A program made the position numbers and the translations under genes. From Arsenicibacter sp965247375 (GTDB lineage: Bacteria > Bacteroidota > Bacteroidia > Cytophagales > Spirosomataceae), in assembly GCA_965247375.1 (NCBI GenBank), contig CBDFHU010000161.1, positions 1 to 64,000 on the forward strand: a stretch of 64,000 nt of DNA, written 5' to 3'. Of the stretch, positions 43,965-52,690 are shown piece by piece. Numbering within the stretch: the stretch's first letter is position 1; every line of letters starts with the position of its first letter. The notes beneath the pieces are model-generated. The model searched no databases. It was not told the DNA's origin and saw nothing but the letters and a program-made list of their open reading frames with translations.

Positions 43965-45674
43965 TTAAAGGTTTTTCTTCTTCATCTCACGGACCGCAAA
44001 GTCAGCTGCCCGCGCCGTAAAGGCCATATACGTCAGCGACGGGTTCTGGGTGGCGGTTGAGGTCATACAGGCGCCGTCGGTCACAAATACGTTTTTGCAG
44101 TTATGTACCTGATTCCATTTGTTCAGGATGGACGTTTTCGGGTCTTTCCCCATCCGGACGCCGCCCATTTCGTGGATATCCGAGCCCGGATTCGAATGAC
44201 TGTCGGTCGCCTGAATGTTTGTAAAGCCGGCCAGTGTGAACATTTCAGTTAGCTCCGTGATAAAATCCTTCGTCATTTGGTCGTCGTTGTCGGTCCAGCC
44301 GGCCGAGGTAACCAGCAACGGAATGCCGTATTTGTCTTTCCGGACGGGATCGAGCCGGACATGGTTCTGTTCGGTCGGAACGGTTTCGCCCATCATCCAG
44401 CCACTGACATGCCACGGCCCCAACGACGGTTTCAGCAGGTTTTCCTTTAGTTCGGCCCCCAGCCCGTCGCGGTTGGCGTTGCTCCCGCGCCCGCCACCAA
44501 TGCCTACGGCATAGCCCCTCAGGAACCGGCTTGTTTCCTGTTTCAACACATTCCGGAAACGCGGAATATAACCGTTACTCGGGTTCTTGCCGTCAGTCCG
44601 TTTATCCTGAAAACCATCGTACTGCGCCGAAATTTTGCCGCGGTAATTGTGCCAGGCAACGTATTTTCCCAGTAAGCCGTTATCGTTGCCCAGCCCGTTC
44701 GGGAAACGGCCTGATGTCGAGTTCAATAAAATCAGGTTGCTGTTCAGTGCCGACCCGTTGACGAAAATGATCCGGGCATAAAATTCTGTCATCTGCATCG
44801 TATTGGCATCAACCACCCGAACGCCCGACGCCTTGCCCGCCTTTTCATCGTAGATAATGGAATGCACAACCGAATGCGGCCGGAGGGTCAGGTTACCGGT
44901 TTTGGCCGCCCACGGCAGGGTCGATGCGTTGCTGCTGAAATACCCGCCCAACGGACATCCGCGGTTACACAGGTTCCGGTGCTGGCACTGCCCGCGCCCC
45001 TGCATCATATGCGTTTCCTTTGGTTTCGTGATGTGCGCACAACGGCCCTGAATCAGCTGCCGGTCCTTGTAGTGTTTGGCCAGGGTATTTTTCAGGTGGT
45101 TTTCCACGCAGTTCAGCTCGATCGGCGGTAAAAACTCACCATCGGGCAGATGGGGCAGCCCGTCCCGGTTGCCCGAAATACCGGCGAACTTCTCGACATG
45201 GCTATACCACGGTGCCAGATCAGCATACCGGATCGGCCAGTCAACGGCGAACCCGTCGCGGGCCGGACCTTCGAAGTCGAAGTCGCTCAGCCGCTGGGTC
45301 TGCCGTGCCCACAGCAGTGATTTCCCGCCCACGTGATAGCCACGTGTCCAGGTAAACGGCTGTTCTTCCACAAAAGGCTGCTCGTCGGGCTTGATGGCCC
45401 AATGTACGGTTTCTTCGCGCATAAACGACCGGATATTACCGTACTGCTCACGGGTTGCGAGCGGCACCGTTCCCCGATGCGGAAACTCCCACGGGTCTTT
45501 CATAGCCGTCGGGTAATCCGTGACGTGCTGCACATCACGGCCGCGTTCGAGCACGAGCGTTTTGAGCCCTTTTTCGCAGAGCTCTTTGGCAGCCCACCCG
45601 CCGCTGATGCCCGAACCGATCACGATGGCATCGTAGGTAGCGGCATCTTTCGCATCTATATTGAAATTCGCCAT
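43965..45674 (-). CDS. GMC-family FAD-dependent sugar/alcohol dehydrogenase
   Basis: 569 residues if started at the ATG giving MANFNIDAKDAATYDAIVIGSG (45674); the open frame reaches 45713. The FAD-binding GxGxxG motif is AIVIGSGISGGWAAKELCEKGLKTLVLERG. Further family blocks are GRTQ-like WARQTQRLSDFDFEGP, GQCQHRNLCNRGCPLGG (Cys-rich), and the C-terminal TDGACMTSTATQNPSLTYMAFTARAADFA. Together with the gluconate 2-dehydrogenase subunit 3-type protein upstream, it forms a two-component membrane dehydrogenase. No haem-containing third subunit is in the window. The 104-base gap between the two genes contains the inverted-repeat element 45709-45774. Confidence 0.92.
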   Translation of the reverse strand: MANFNIDAKDAATYDAIVIGSGISGGWAAKELCEKGLKTLVLERGRDVQHVTDYPTAMKDPWEFPHRGTVPLATREQYGNIRSFMREETVHWAIKPDEQPFVEEQPFTWTRGYHVGGKSLLWARQTQRLSDFDFEGPARDGFAVDWPIRYADLAPWYSHVEKFAGISGNRDGLPHLPDGEFLPPIELNCVENHLKNTLAKHYKDRQLIQGRCAHITKPKETHMMQGRGQCQHRNLCNRGCPLGGYFSSNASTLPWAAKTGNLTLRPHSVVHSIIYDEKAGKASGVRVVDANTMQMTEFYARIIFVNGSALNSNLILLNSTSGRFPNGLGNDNGLLGKYVAWHNYRGKISAQYDGFQDKRTDGKNPSNGYIPRFRNVLKQETSRFLRGYAVGIGGGRGSNANRDGLGAELKENLLKPSLGPWHVSGWMMGETVPTEQNHVRLDPVRKDKYGIPLLVTSAGWTDNDDQMTKDFITELTEMFTLAGFTNIQATDSHSNPGSDIHEMGGVRMGKDPKTSILNKWNQVHNCKNVFVTDGACMTSTATQNPSLTYMAFTARAADFAVREMKKKNL

Positions 45675-45708
45675 AAAATCGCCTTGGCAGCCAATAGCCT
45701 TATAATAA

Positions 45709-45774
45709 ACCACATAGCCACATCAGACCTGTGAGGCGTTTATAAAAACTATGTTTTCTATGTGGCTATGTGGT
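45709..45774. repeat. MITE-like 66-bp element with 15-bp inverted repeats
   Basis: ACCACATAGCCACAT (45709-45723) and its exact complement (45760-45774) around a 36-nt interior containing GTTTATAAAAAC. Copies or fragments of the arm occur at 33570, 43029 and 55145. No coding capacity; no target-site duplication was confirmed. It lies in the gap between the subunit 3 gene and the GMC gene of one operon. Confidence 0.8.
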
Positions 45775-45777
45775 ACA

Positions 45778-46323
45778 TTATTTTTGCCGTTCGGAAATTG
45801 TTTTGGGACCGGCGGGGACGCAGCCATAGTAGTGACCGGGAGCCATGACATAGTTCAGGTGTCTGGTCATGACGTATTCCGAGGTGATATACCCCTGAAT
45901 GGTCAGAGACTTGAGCGTTGCGAAGAACTCCTTTTCGGCCGCTTTCGGACTCGCCTGAAACTGCATCAGCACCGATAACCGCTGCGGAATACCGCATTGC
46001 CGGTACGACTTACCGTACTGCTGCTGAATCATGGCCTCAATTCCGGAAAGGCCGGCACGGAAAGCCTCCTGAGCCGGTTTTTCGTAACAGTCAGCAATCA
46101 TTCGCTCCACAAACATATGCACCTCCAGCGCGGTAGCGCCCGGTATATCCGTCGGCGGGATAATCGTATCGGTAACCAAGGCAAGCAGATCATTTTCGGC
46201 AACCGACAGCCAGCCCGGTTGATGGTGAACCGTTTCAGCGGTCCAGCCGGAGGCCCGGGCCGGAAGCGTTACCAGTCCGCCCGCCAGAGTTGCCAGTTGT
46301 TTTAACGCAACGCGCCTTTCCAT
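45778..46323 (-). CDS. Gluconate 2-dehydrogenase subunit 3-type protein
   Basis: 181 residues beginning with a twin-arginine-type signal (MERRVALKQLATLAGGLVTLPARASG), so probably folded before export by Tat. The mature part matches the subunit 3 family: LALVTDTIIPPTDIPGATALEVHMFVERMIADCY, with the D-T-I-I-P-x-T-D-x-P-G pattern, and ends GPKTISERQK. Such small subunits accompany the GMC catalytic subunit and link it to the membrane. The 5' end of the message is inside an unusual inverted repeat (46307-46366) that covers codons 2-6. The downstream gap to the GMC gene carries the MITE-like element. Confidence 0.88.
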   Translation of the reverse strand: MERRVALKQLATLAGGLVTLPARASGWTAETVHHQPGWLSVAENDLLALVTDTIIPPTDIPGATALEVHMFVERMIADCYEKPAQEAFRAGLSGIEAMIQQQYGKSYRQCGIPQRLSVLMQFQASPKAAEKEFFATLKSLTIQGYITSEYVMTRHLNYVMAPGHYYGCVPAGPKTISERQK

Positions 46324-46366
46324 AGAATAACAAGCCAGTTATTAGTCTATAAGAAAGGCGCGTTGC
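46307..46366 (-). promoter_or_regulatory. Inverted repeat enclosing the start codon of the subunit 3 gene
   Basis: GCAACGCGCCTTTC (46307-46320) pairs perfectly with GAAAGGCGCGTTGC (46353-46366). On the transcript, the 5' arm lies 30-43 bases upstream of the ATG (46323) and the 3' arm is codons 2-6. The 32-nt loop contains a second small stem AATAAC / GTTATT (46326-46331 and 46338-46343) and the AUG. The fold could regulate translation initiation; this is an inference from sequence alone. Confidence 0.6.
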
Positions 46367-46459
46367 AGCTTTACCTATCCCGTCCGGCATAATGGCCGAA
46401 ACGGATTGTATTTTGCTAAAGTTGTATCAGCCGGAAATCCCGAAAAGTCATTTTCCCGG

Positions 46460-47434
46460 CTATTTTGTTTCGGAGGTTATTTTTTGTGCCTCCAGCACAT
46501 GCTCCTGTGGCGGCAGTACCCTAACGTCACGTTCTTTTTCCGTTTGTTCGACGTAGACCGCATATGATGCCGGTTCGATGCGGATGCCATAGAGGTTGGC
46601 ATACGCCTGCGTAAACTCCGCTCCAAAATACAGAATAGCTGCCGTGTAGTAAATCCAGACCAGAATCACGATCAGCGAACCGGCAGCCCCATACGTTGAG
46701 CCGGTGCTGGTGGTCTCGATGTACAGGCCAATCAGATATCGCCCCAGCATAAACAGCAGGGCCGTGAAAACAGCTCCCCACCGCACATCTTTCCAGGCAA
46801 TTTTAGCATCGGGCAGCACTTTGAAAATAACACCGAATAATACGGTAATCACCCCTGCACTCACCAGAAAGTTAATACCGCTCACCAGCCAGACCCCACC
46901 GCCGGGAATAAAGCGGCTGATCCGGTCACTCAGCGCCAGAATGATGCCGTTGACCACCAGCGACACCAGCAAAAGAAAGCCCAGGCTGACTACCAGTGAA
47001 GACGACAACAACCTGTCTTTCAGTATTTTCACCCAGCCCCGTTTCGGCTTCGGTTTTACGCGCCAGATCAGGTTAATCGAGTCCTGAATTTCGATGAAAA
47101 TACTCGTTGCACCAATGATCAGTGTAATAATTCCGGTAACGAGGGCAATGTTGGTTTTGCCGGATAGCTCGACACTTTTCAGCATATCCTGAATCTGTTT
47201 GGCCCCTTCGGTCCCGACAAAGCCTTGAATCTGCCCGAAAATCTGCCCGCGGGTGGCTTCTTCACCATACACCAGGCTCAGTAGGGAAATAATTAGCACC
47301 AGCAGCGGCGCCAGCGAAAAGACGGTGTAATAAGCCAGTGCCGCGCTCAGTTTCAGGCACCGGTCGTCCATAAATCCGTTGAAGGATGCCAGCAGCAAAG
47401 TCCAGGCATCTTTAAAGAAGCGTTTCATAGTCAT
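46460..47434 (-). CDS. YihY/BrkB-family membrane protein
   Basis: 324 residues (or 322 from the second ATG, 47428). The N-terminal half of the family is clear: DAWTLLLASFNGFMDDRCLKLSAALAYYTVFSLAPLLVLIISLL, then LVTGIITLIIGATSIFIEIQDSINLIW, then about four further membrane helices with the family pattern GAAGSLIVILVWIYYTAAILYFGAEFTQAYA. The family was once annotated as ribonuclease BN in error; it is an integral membrane protein of unknown function. A short acidic C-terminal tail follows. It has no clear operon partner. Confidence 0.93.
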   Translation of the reverse strand: MTMKRFFKDAWTLLLASFNGFMDDRCLKLSAALAYYTVFSLAPLLVLIISLLSLVYGEEATRGQIFGQIQGFVGTEGAKQIQDMLKSVELSGKTNIALVTGIITLIIGATSIFIEIQDSINLIWRVKPKPKRGWVKILKDRLLSSSLVVSLGFLLLVSLVVNGIILALSDRISRFIPGGGVWLVSGINFLVSAGVITVLFGVIFKVLPDAKIAWKDVRWGAVFTALLFMLGRYLIGLYIETTSTGSTYGAAGSLIVILVWIYYTAAILYFGAEFTQAYANLYGIRIEPASYAVYVEQTEKERDVRVLPPQEHVLEAQKITSETK

Positions 47435-47601
47435 AGCGATTCATAACGATGATGGATGTGGTTTATCCCCACAGTAGTCTAACCAATTCGGGGATGGGTT
47501 GTTATTGATTTGCGGGAGCAGATACGAATAGTTTCGGAAAATTTAGCCAATTTTAGCCTACTTAATGGTCAACCGGTATCCTGCCGGACGACTCCGAACG
47601 C

Positions 47602-48522
47602 ATGCAAGACGAAGAAAAACCAAAACGCCGCCAACCGGATAAGCGTGATTCAGCGCCGAAAGAAACCCGCCTGATTGTAACAGAAGACACCGAACTGATG
47701 GTGTTCTTGTTGGCTAAACTCCCGCATAAAAACCGTAACAATATCAAATCGATCCTGCGCGACCGGCAGGTCTGGATCAACGACCAGGCTGTTACGCAGT
47801 ATAATCACCCGCTGAAAGCCAATCAGGAGGTAGTGGTGCGCTGGACTAAACTCGGTCCCGAACGCAAATACCCCGGCCTGACGATTATTTACGAAGATGA
47901 ACACCTCATTCTGATCAATAAAAACGAAGGCATCCTGTCGATGGCCACCAATAAGGGCGCTGAACGGACCGCCTACAGCATTCTGTACGACCACGTTAAA
48001 CGCGACAACCCGTCGAACAAAATCTTTATTATCCACCGGCTCGACCGCGAAACGTCGGGGCTGATGATGTTTGCGAAAAGCGAGCGGGTGCAGCAACTGG
48101 TGCAGGAAACCTGGGGACCAACCACCAAGGAGCGGATTTACCTCGCCGCTATTGAGGGCAAACTCGACCCGCCAACCGGTACCCATGTTTCCTACCTGCA
48201 CGAGAGCAAGGCGCTGATTGTGTACTCGCATAAAAATCCGGAACACGGGCAGGAAGCCATTACGCACTACGAAACCGTTAAGTCGAACAGCAGTTATTCA
48301 CTGCTCAAGGTGACGCTGGAAACCGGCCGGAAAAACCAGATCCGTGTGCATATGCAGGACCTGGGCCACCCGATTGTCGGTGACCGGAAATACGGCGCGT
48401 CTGCCGACCCGATCGGCCGGCTTGGACTCCATGCCTGGTCGCTGTCGTTCATTCATCCCATCACGGGCCAGCGCCTCCGCTTCGAAACCCCGATCCCGCG
48501 TCGGTTTATGGCCTTATTTTAG
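47602..48522 (+). CDS. RluA-family pseudouridine synthase
   Basis: Isomerises uridine in rRNA or tRNA. 306 residues: an N-terminal S4-like RNA-binding domain (about 25-85; FLLAKLPHKNRNNIKSILRDRQVWIN), then the catalytic domain with IIYEDEHLILINKNEGILSM, the signature IHRLDRETSGLMMFAKS containing the catalytic Asp, and NQIRVHMQDLGHPIVGDRKYG (RluA motif III). No decision among the RluA-type specificities (A, C, D) is possible from the sequence. A 60-bp palindrome lies 21 bases past the stop and may end the transcript. Confidence 0.93.
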   Translation: MQDEEKPKRRQPDKRDSAPKETRLIVTEDTELMVFLLAKLPHKNRNNIKSILRDRQVWINDQAVTQYNHPLKANQEVVVRWTKLGPERKYPGLTIIYEDEHLILINKNEGILSMATNKGAERTAYSILYDHVKRDNPSNKIFIIHRLDRETSGLMMFAKSERVQQLVQETWGPTTKERIYLAAIEGKLDPPTGTHVSYLHESKALIVYSHKNPEHGQEAITHYETVKSNSSYSLLKVTLETGRKNQIRVHMQDLGHPIVGDRKYGASADPIGRLGLHAWSLSFIHPITGQRLRFETPIPRRFMALF

Positions 48523-48543
48523 CCGAACCAAAACTCTGTATAT

Positions 48544-48603
48544 CGCCTCATATTGTATTGTAGAGACAAGGCATGCCTTGTCTCTACAATACAATATGAG
48601 GCG
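48544..48603. repeat. 60-bp perfect palindrome with TGTAGAGAC core
   Basis: Thirty-base arms with no spacer, centred between 48573 and 48574. The left arm is CGCCTCATATTGTATTGTAG then AGACAAGGCA, and the right arm its exact complement. The inner part, TGTAGAGACAAGGCA / TGCCTTGTCTCTACA, resembles TGTAGAGAC...GTCTCTACA elements that I recall as frequent in cyanobacteria and some Bacteroidota. It lies between the RluA-type gene and the propeller-amidohydrolase gene. As RNA it would form a 30-bp stem with no U-tract. Confidence 0.85.
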
Positions 48604-48702
48604 CTTGCCGTTTTTCTGCCCCTGATGCTGTACAATGTCCGGAAGCCGGATAATGCAGGATAAGATTTAGCATGTATCTTTAGCGTTCATTACGCTCTCT
48701 AC

Positions 48703-51700
48703 ATGAACAAACTCTGTACTGTACTGCTCACCGGCAGCCTGCTGGCAACGGGCTCCGTGATGGCCCAGAAAAAAGATACCTGGGACGTAACCAAACCCCA
48801 CGGCCCCGCAAAAGAGGTGTCATTCACCACTAGTGAAGGCACCTGGATGAACCTCGACATCAGCCCCGACGGGAAGGAAATCGTTTTCGATATGCTGGGT
48901 GACCTGTATACCCTGCCCATCACCGGCGGCGAAGCAAAACTGCTGTCGGGTGGCCTGGCGCTGGAGGTGCAGCCGCGCTACAGCCCCGACGGCAAACGCA
49001 TTTCGTTTACCAGCGACCGGGGCGGCGGCGATAACATCTGGACCATCAACCGCGACGGCTCGGGGCTCCGGCAAATTACCAACGAAGATTTCCGGCTGCT
49101 GAACAATGCCGTCTGGACACCCGACGGCCAGTATATCATTGCGCGGAAACACTTCACTGCCTCCCGCTCGCTGGGTGCCGGTGAGATGTGGATGTACCAC
49201 AGCAGCGGTGTCTCATCGGGGATTCAGCTGACAAAGCGCAAAAACGACCAGCAAGATGCGGGCGAGCCCTGCGTATCGCCCGACGGCCGCTATGTTTATT
49301 TCAGCGAAGATGTCAGCCCGGGGCCGATTTTCCAGTACAACAAAGACCCGAACGGGCAGATTTATGCCATCCGCCGGTTCGACCGGCAAACCGGCGAGAT
49401 CAAAAATATCGTGACCGGTCCGGGCGGAGCGGTCCGGCCGCAGATTTCGCCCGACGGCCGGCAACTCGCATTTGTACGCCGCGTGCGGACTAAATCGGTC
49501 TTGTTTATCCATGACCTGAAAACCGGCGAGGAATTTCCGGTTTTCGATCAGCTGAACAAGGATCAGCAGGAGGCTTGGGCAATCATGGGCCTGTATACCA
49601 ACTACAACTGGACACCCGACAGCAAGGACATTGTGATCTGGGCGAAGGGTAAATTTTTCCGCGTGAATGTCGCCACGGCCAAAGCCACTGAAATTCCGTT
49701 TACGGTCAATGCGAAACTGACCATTCAGGAGGCGGTCCGGTTCCCGCAAACGGTGTTTTCGCCGACCTTCGAGTCGAAAATGATCCGGCACACGCGGACA
49801 TCGCCCGATGAGAAATTTATTGTTTTCCACGCGGCCGGTTTTCTTTACCGCAAAACGCTGCCCAACGGCAAACCGGAACGCCTGACCACCGACACCGGCG
49901 TTTTTGAGTATGAACCGACCTTTAGCCCCGACGGCAAATTCATTCTGTATACGACCTGGAATGATTCGCTGACGGGCAGCATCCGGAAATACACGCTGGC
50001 CACCCGCAAAACCGAAATTCTGACTAAAGAAAAAGGCTTTTACCACGCACCGGCCATTTCGCCGGACGGGACGCAACTGATCTACCGCAAAAGCGGCGGC
50101 AACAATTTCATGGGCTATGCCTACGGCAAAGAGCCGGGCCTCTACCTGATGCCGGTCAGCGGAGGCACACCCCGCCTCCTCCGCGAAGGCGGCGATGACC
50201 CGATGTTTAACAAAGCCGGGGATCGGATTTTCTTCGTGGAAGGCGGTGCGGCCAATGCTCTCAAAAGTGTCAGTCTGAACAATACCGACGAACAGACGCA
50301 CTTCACGTCGCAGTACGCAACGAAGTTTGTGCCAAGTCCCGACGGCCGCTGGATCGCGTTTCAGGAGCTGTTTCAGCTTTACATTGCACCTTTCCCGGCG
50401 GCTGGAAAAGGGATTGATCTGTCGGGCGGCACGCGGTCATTCCCGGTCTATAAAGTTACCCGCGACGCTGGTGATTACCTGCATTGGTCGACCGACAGCC
50501 AGAAACTGCACTGGACCATCGGGCCGGAATACTTTACCCGCAGCGTGCAGCAGAGTTTTGCCTTTGTGGAAGGTGCTCCCGACAAACTCCCGCCCGTCGA
50601 CTCAACCGGCATCCAGATTGGCCTGACCCTCACAGCTGACGTTCCGAAAGGCATTGTCGCCTTTAAAAACGGCACCATCCTGACGATGAAGGAAGACGCG
50701 CAAGGGCAACCGGTAGTGATCGAAAACGGCACTGTTGTCGTACAGGACAATAAAATTCTGGCGGTCGGCCCGGCGTCACAGGTGACGATTCCGGCGGGTG
50801 CAAAGGAAATTGACGCAACCGGCAAAACCATCATGCCCGGCCTGATCGACTCGCACGCCCACATCGGTACCGGCAACGATAAGTCACCGCAACAGCAATG
50901 GTCGTATTTTGCCAATCTGGCTTACGGAGTCACGACAGTCCATGATCCGTCGTCGAATACCGAAATGGTGTTCAGCCAGTCGGAAATGGTAAAAGCCGGC
51001 CGGATGGTCGGGCCGCACGTATACTCGACCGGAACCATTCTGTACGGCGCCGACGGTGATTTCAAGGCCATTATCAACAGCCTGGACGACGCGAAATCGC
51101 ACCTCCGCCGGTTAAAAGCCGTAGGTGCGTTTTCGGTCAAGAGCTACAACCAGCCACGCCGGAACCAGCGGCAGCAGGTCATTCAGGCGGCCCGCGACCT
51201 ACAAATGATGGTGGTGCCGGAAGGTGGTTCGTTCTTCAATCACAACATGACAATGATCATGGACGGCCACACAACCGTGGAGCATAACATCCCGGTCGAT
51301 CCGGTCTACAAAGACGTGGTGCAGCTCTGGAGCAACAGCAAAACCGGCTACACGCCTACTCTGATTGTCAGTTTCGGCAGTGTGTCAGGCGAATATTACT
51401 GGTACCAGAAAACCAACGTCTGGGAACAGGAACGGTTGCTGCGGTTTACGCCACGGGCGGTTGTCGACAGCCGGTCGCGCCGCCGTCAGATGCTGCCCGA
51501 CGAGGAGTTCGGCCACATCGGCAACTCGCAGACGGCAAAAAAACTGGCCGATGCAGGCGTAAGCGTACACTTGGGTGCCCACGGACAGTTGCAGGGGCTG
51601 GGCGCGCATTGGGAACTGTGGATGCTGGGTCAGGGCGGCCTGTCAAACATGCAGGCGCTGAAACAGGCCACCATTGGTCCGGCCCGGAATCTGGGGCTGG

Positions 51701-51975
51701 ACAAGGAAATCGGGTCGATTGAAGCCGGTAAACTCGCCGACATTCTGGTGCTTGATAAGAGCCCGCTCCAGGATCTGCGCAACAGCGAAACAATCCGGTA
51801 TGTGATGGCTAACGGACACTTGTACGATGCCGCCACGATGAACGAAACCGGTCAGGTCAGCCGGCAGCGGGCGAAGTTTTTCTGGGAAACCAACCGCTAT
51901 AACGACGCCTTCGAATGGCACGCCGAAACCCGCAGCTTCGGCAACGTCCACTGCATTTGCCAGGGACAGCACTGA
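48703..51975 (+). CDS. Beta-propeller / amidohydrolase fusion protein
   Basis: 1090 residues with a signal peptide (MNKLCTVLLTGSLLATGSVMAQ). Residues about 45-620 are TolB/WD40-like PD repeats (ISPDGKEIVFDML, YSPDGKRISFTSDRGG, VSPDGRYVYFSEDVSPG, ISPDGRQLAFVRR, FSPDGKFILYTTW, ISPDGTQLIYR). The C-terminal part is a metal-dependent amidohydrolase: VIENGTVVVQDNKILAVGPASQVTI, the MPGLIDSHAHIGTG motif (first metal-binding His pair) and DAGVSVHLGAHGQLQGLG, ending in the usual adenosine deaminase-type strand (GSIEAGKLADILVLDKSP). The propeller may hold a peptide substrate, since fused forms are found with dipeptidase-like members; the substrate is not known. A palindrome follows downstream at 52101. 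Confidence 0.9.
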   Translation: MNKLCTVLLTGSLLATGSVMAQKKDTWDVTKPHGPAKEVSFTTSEGTWMNLDISPDGKEIVFDMLGDLYTLPITGGEAKLLSGGLALEVQPRYSPDGKRISFTSDRGGGDNIWTINRDGSGLRQITNEDFRLLNNAVWTPDGQYIIARKHFTASRSLGAGEMWMYHSSGVSSGIQLTKRKNDQQDAGEPCVSPDGRYVYFSEDVSPGPIFQYNKDPNGQIYAIRRFDRQTGEIKNIVTGPGGAVRPQISPDGRQLAFVRRVRTKSVLFIHDLKTGEEFPVFDQLNKDQQEAWAIMGLYTNYNWTPDSKDIVIWAKGKFFRVNVATAKATEIPFTVNAKLTIQEAVRFPQTVFSPTFESKMIRHTRTSPDEKFIVFHAAGFLYRKTLPNGKPERLTTDTGVFEYEPTFSPDGKFILYTTWNDSLTGSIRKYTLATRKTEILTKEKGFYHAPAISPDGTQLIYRKSGGNNFMGYAYGKEPGLYLMPVSGGTPRLLREGGDDPMFNKAGDRIFFVEGGAANALKSVSLNNTDEQTHFTSQYATKFVPSPDGRWIAFQELFQLYIAPFPAAGKGIDLSGGTRSFPVYKVTRDAGDYLHWSTDSQKLHWTIGPEYFTRSVQQSFAFVEGAPDKLPPVDSTGIQIGLTLTADVPKGIVAFKNGTILTMKEDAQGQPVVIENGTVVVQDNKILAVGPASQVTIPAGAKEIDATGKTIMPGLIDSHAHIGTGNDKSPQQQWSYFANLAYGVTTVHDPSSNTEMVFSQSEMVKAGRMVGPHVYSTGTILYGADGDFKAIINSLDDAKSHLRRLKAVGAFSVKSYNQPRRNQRQQVIQAARDLQMMVVPEGGSFFNHNMTMIMDGHTTVEHNIPVDPVYKDVVQLWSNSKTGYTPTLIVSFGSVSGEYYWYQKTNVWEQERLLRFTPRAVVDSRSRRRQMLPDEEFGHIGNSQTAKKLADAGVSVHLGAHGQLQGLGAHWELWMLGQGGLSNMQALKQATIGPARNLGLDKEIGSIEAGKLADILVLDKSPLQDLRNSETIRYVMANGHLYDAATMNETGQVSRQRAKFFWETNRYNDAFEWHAETRSFGNVHCICQGQH

Positions 51976-52100
51976 TTTTTTACTTGGCTTAGTTGCTGAT
52001 AGTTCTGTTTGTTACCGGCAGTTCGAGCTTATAATCATTCCGGACGTGCCCAAAAACCGAATAGTCATCAGTAATTTAGAGCATTAACACTATTGCCGGA

Positions 52101-52133
52101 AGTGGTGGCACGACTTGGAGTCGTGCCACCACT
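52101..52133. repeat. Intergenic copy of the AGTGGTGGCACGACT palindrome
   Basis: Perfect 15-bp arms AGTGGTGGCACGACT (52101-52115) and AGTCGTGCCACCACT (52119-52133) around TGG. The same arms, around TTAAA-type centre, occur inside the maltokinase gene (60115-60151). The gap 51976-52230 has no gene; no other signal was seen in it. Confidence 0.85.
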
Positions 52134-52230
52134 ATATTCCCCGGCCATCACCAGAACGACTCTGCCAGAACCATCAGCAACAAACCAGAAACCACCAGAA
52201 ACAAAAACAACCACTCAGAATAAAAAAACC

Positions 52231-52641
52231 ATGAGCATAGCCATCAACCGCCTGCAACACATCGGCCTGCCGGTCACAGACCTTACCGTTTCTGAAGCCT
52301 TCTATCAGCGGCTGGATTTTGAACCCGTCATGCGCTCGACATTCATACACGAGGGAGCGGAAGGAAAGGTATCGATGATGAAGCGCGGCGACATTATTAT
52401 GGAACTGTATCAGATGCCGGAACCGGAACTGAGCCGCGTTAAACAACGTACCGACGGCCGGATTGACCATATCGCGTTTGATGTCGATGACGTTGACGCC
52501 ACCTTTGCTCAACTGAAGCAGGAGGGCTTCGACGTGATCGAAGACGAGCCGGTTTTCCTCAATTTCTGGCAGAAAGGCTGTAAGTACTGCTACATCCTCG
52601 GTCCCGACGGTGAGCGGCTGGAGTTCTGTCAGATTTTGTAA
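52231..52641 (+). CDS. VOC-family glyoxalase/dioxygenase-like protein
   Basis: 136 residues from the ATG giving MSIAINRLQHIGLPVTDLTVSE (52231); the frame is open upstream to 52093 but that part is low-complexity and contains the palindrome. Two VOC beta-alpha-beta-beta-beta modules are visible: HIGLPVTDLTVSEAFYQRLDFE and RIDHIAFDVDDVDATFAQLKQEGFD, closing with GPDGERLEFCQIL. The metal-binding pattern of the vicinal-oxygen-chelate fold (His near the start of each module, Glu near the end) is present in outline. The reaction (glyoxalase, dioxygenase or resistance protein) cannot be told. It precedes a methyltransferase gene with a 49-base gap. Confidence 0.88.
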   Translation: MSIAINRLQHIGLPVTDLTVSEAFYQRLDFEPVMRSTFIHEGAEGKVSMMKRGDIIMELYQMPEPELSRVKQRTDGRIDHIAFDVDDVDATFAQLKQEGFDVIEDEPVFLNFWQKGCKYCYILGPDGERLEFCQIL

Positions 52642-52690
52642 CACGGCTCAGACTGTAGGGCGTAATGTCATTCCGTCTAAACCTGCAACA

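Noticed and set aside
49213..50301. 362-codon minus-strand frame opposite the propeller-amidohydrolase gene
   Set aside because: Antisense shadow in high-GC DNA; no recognisable motif, and the plus-strand protein is well supported.
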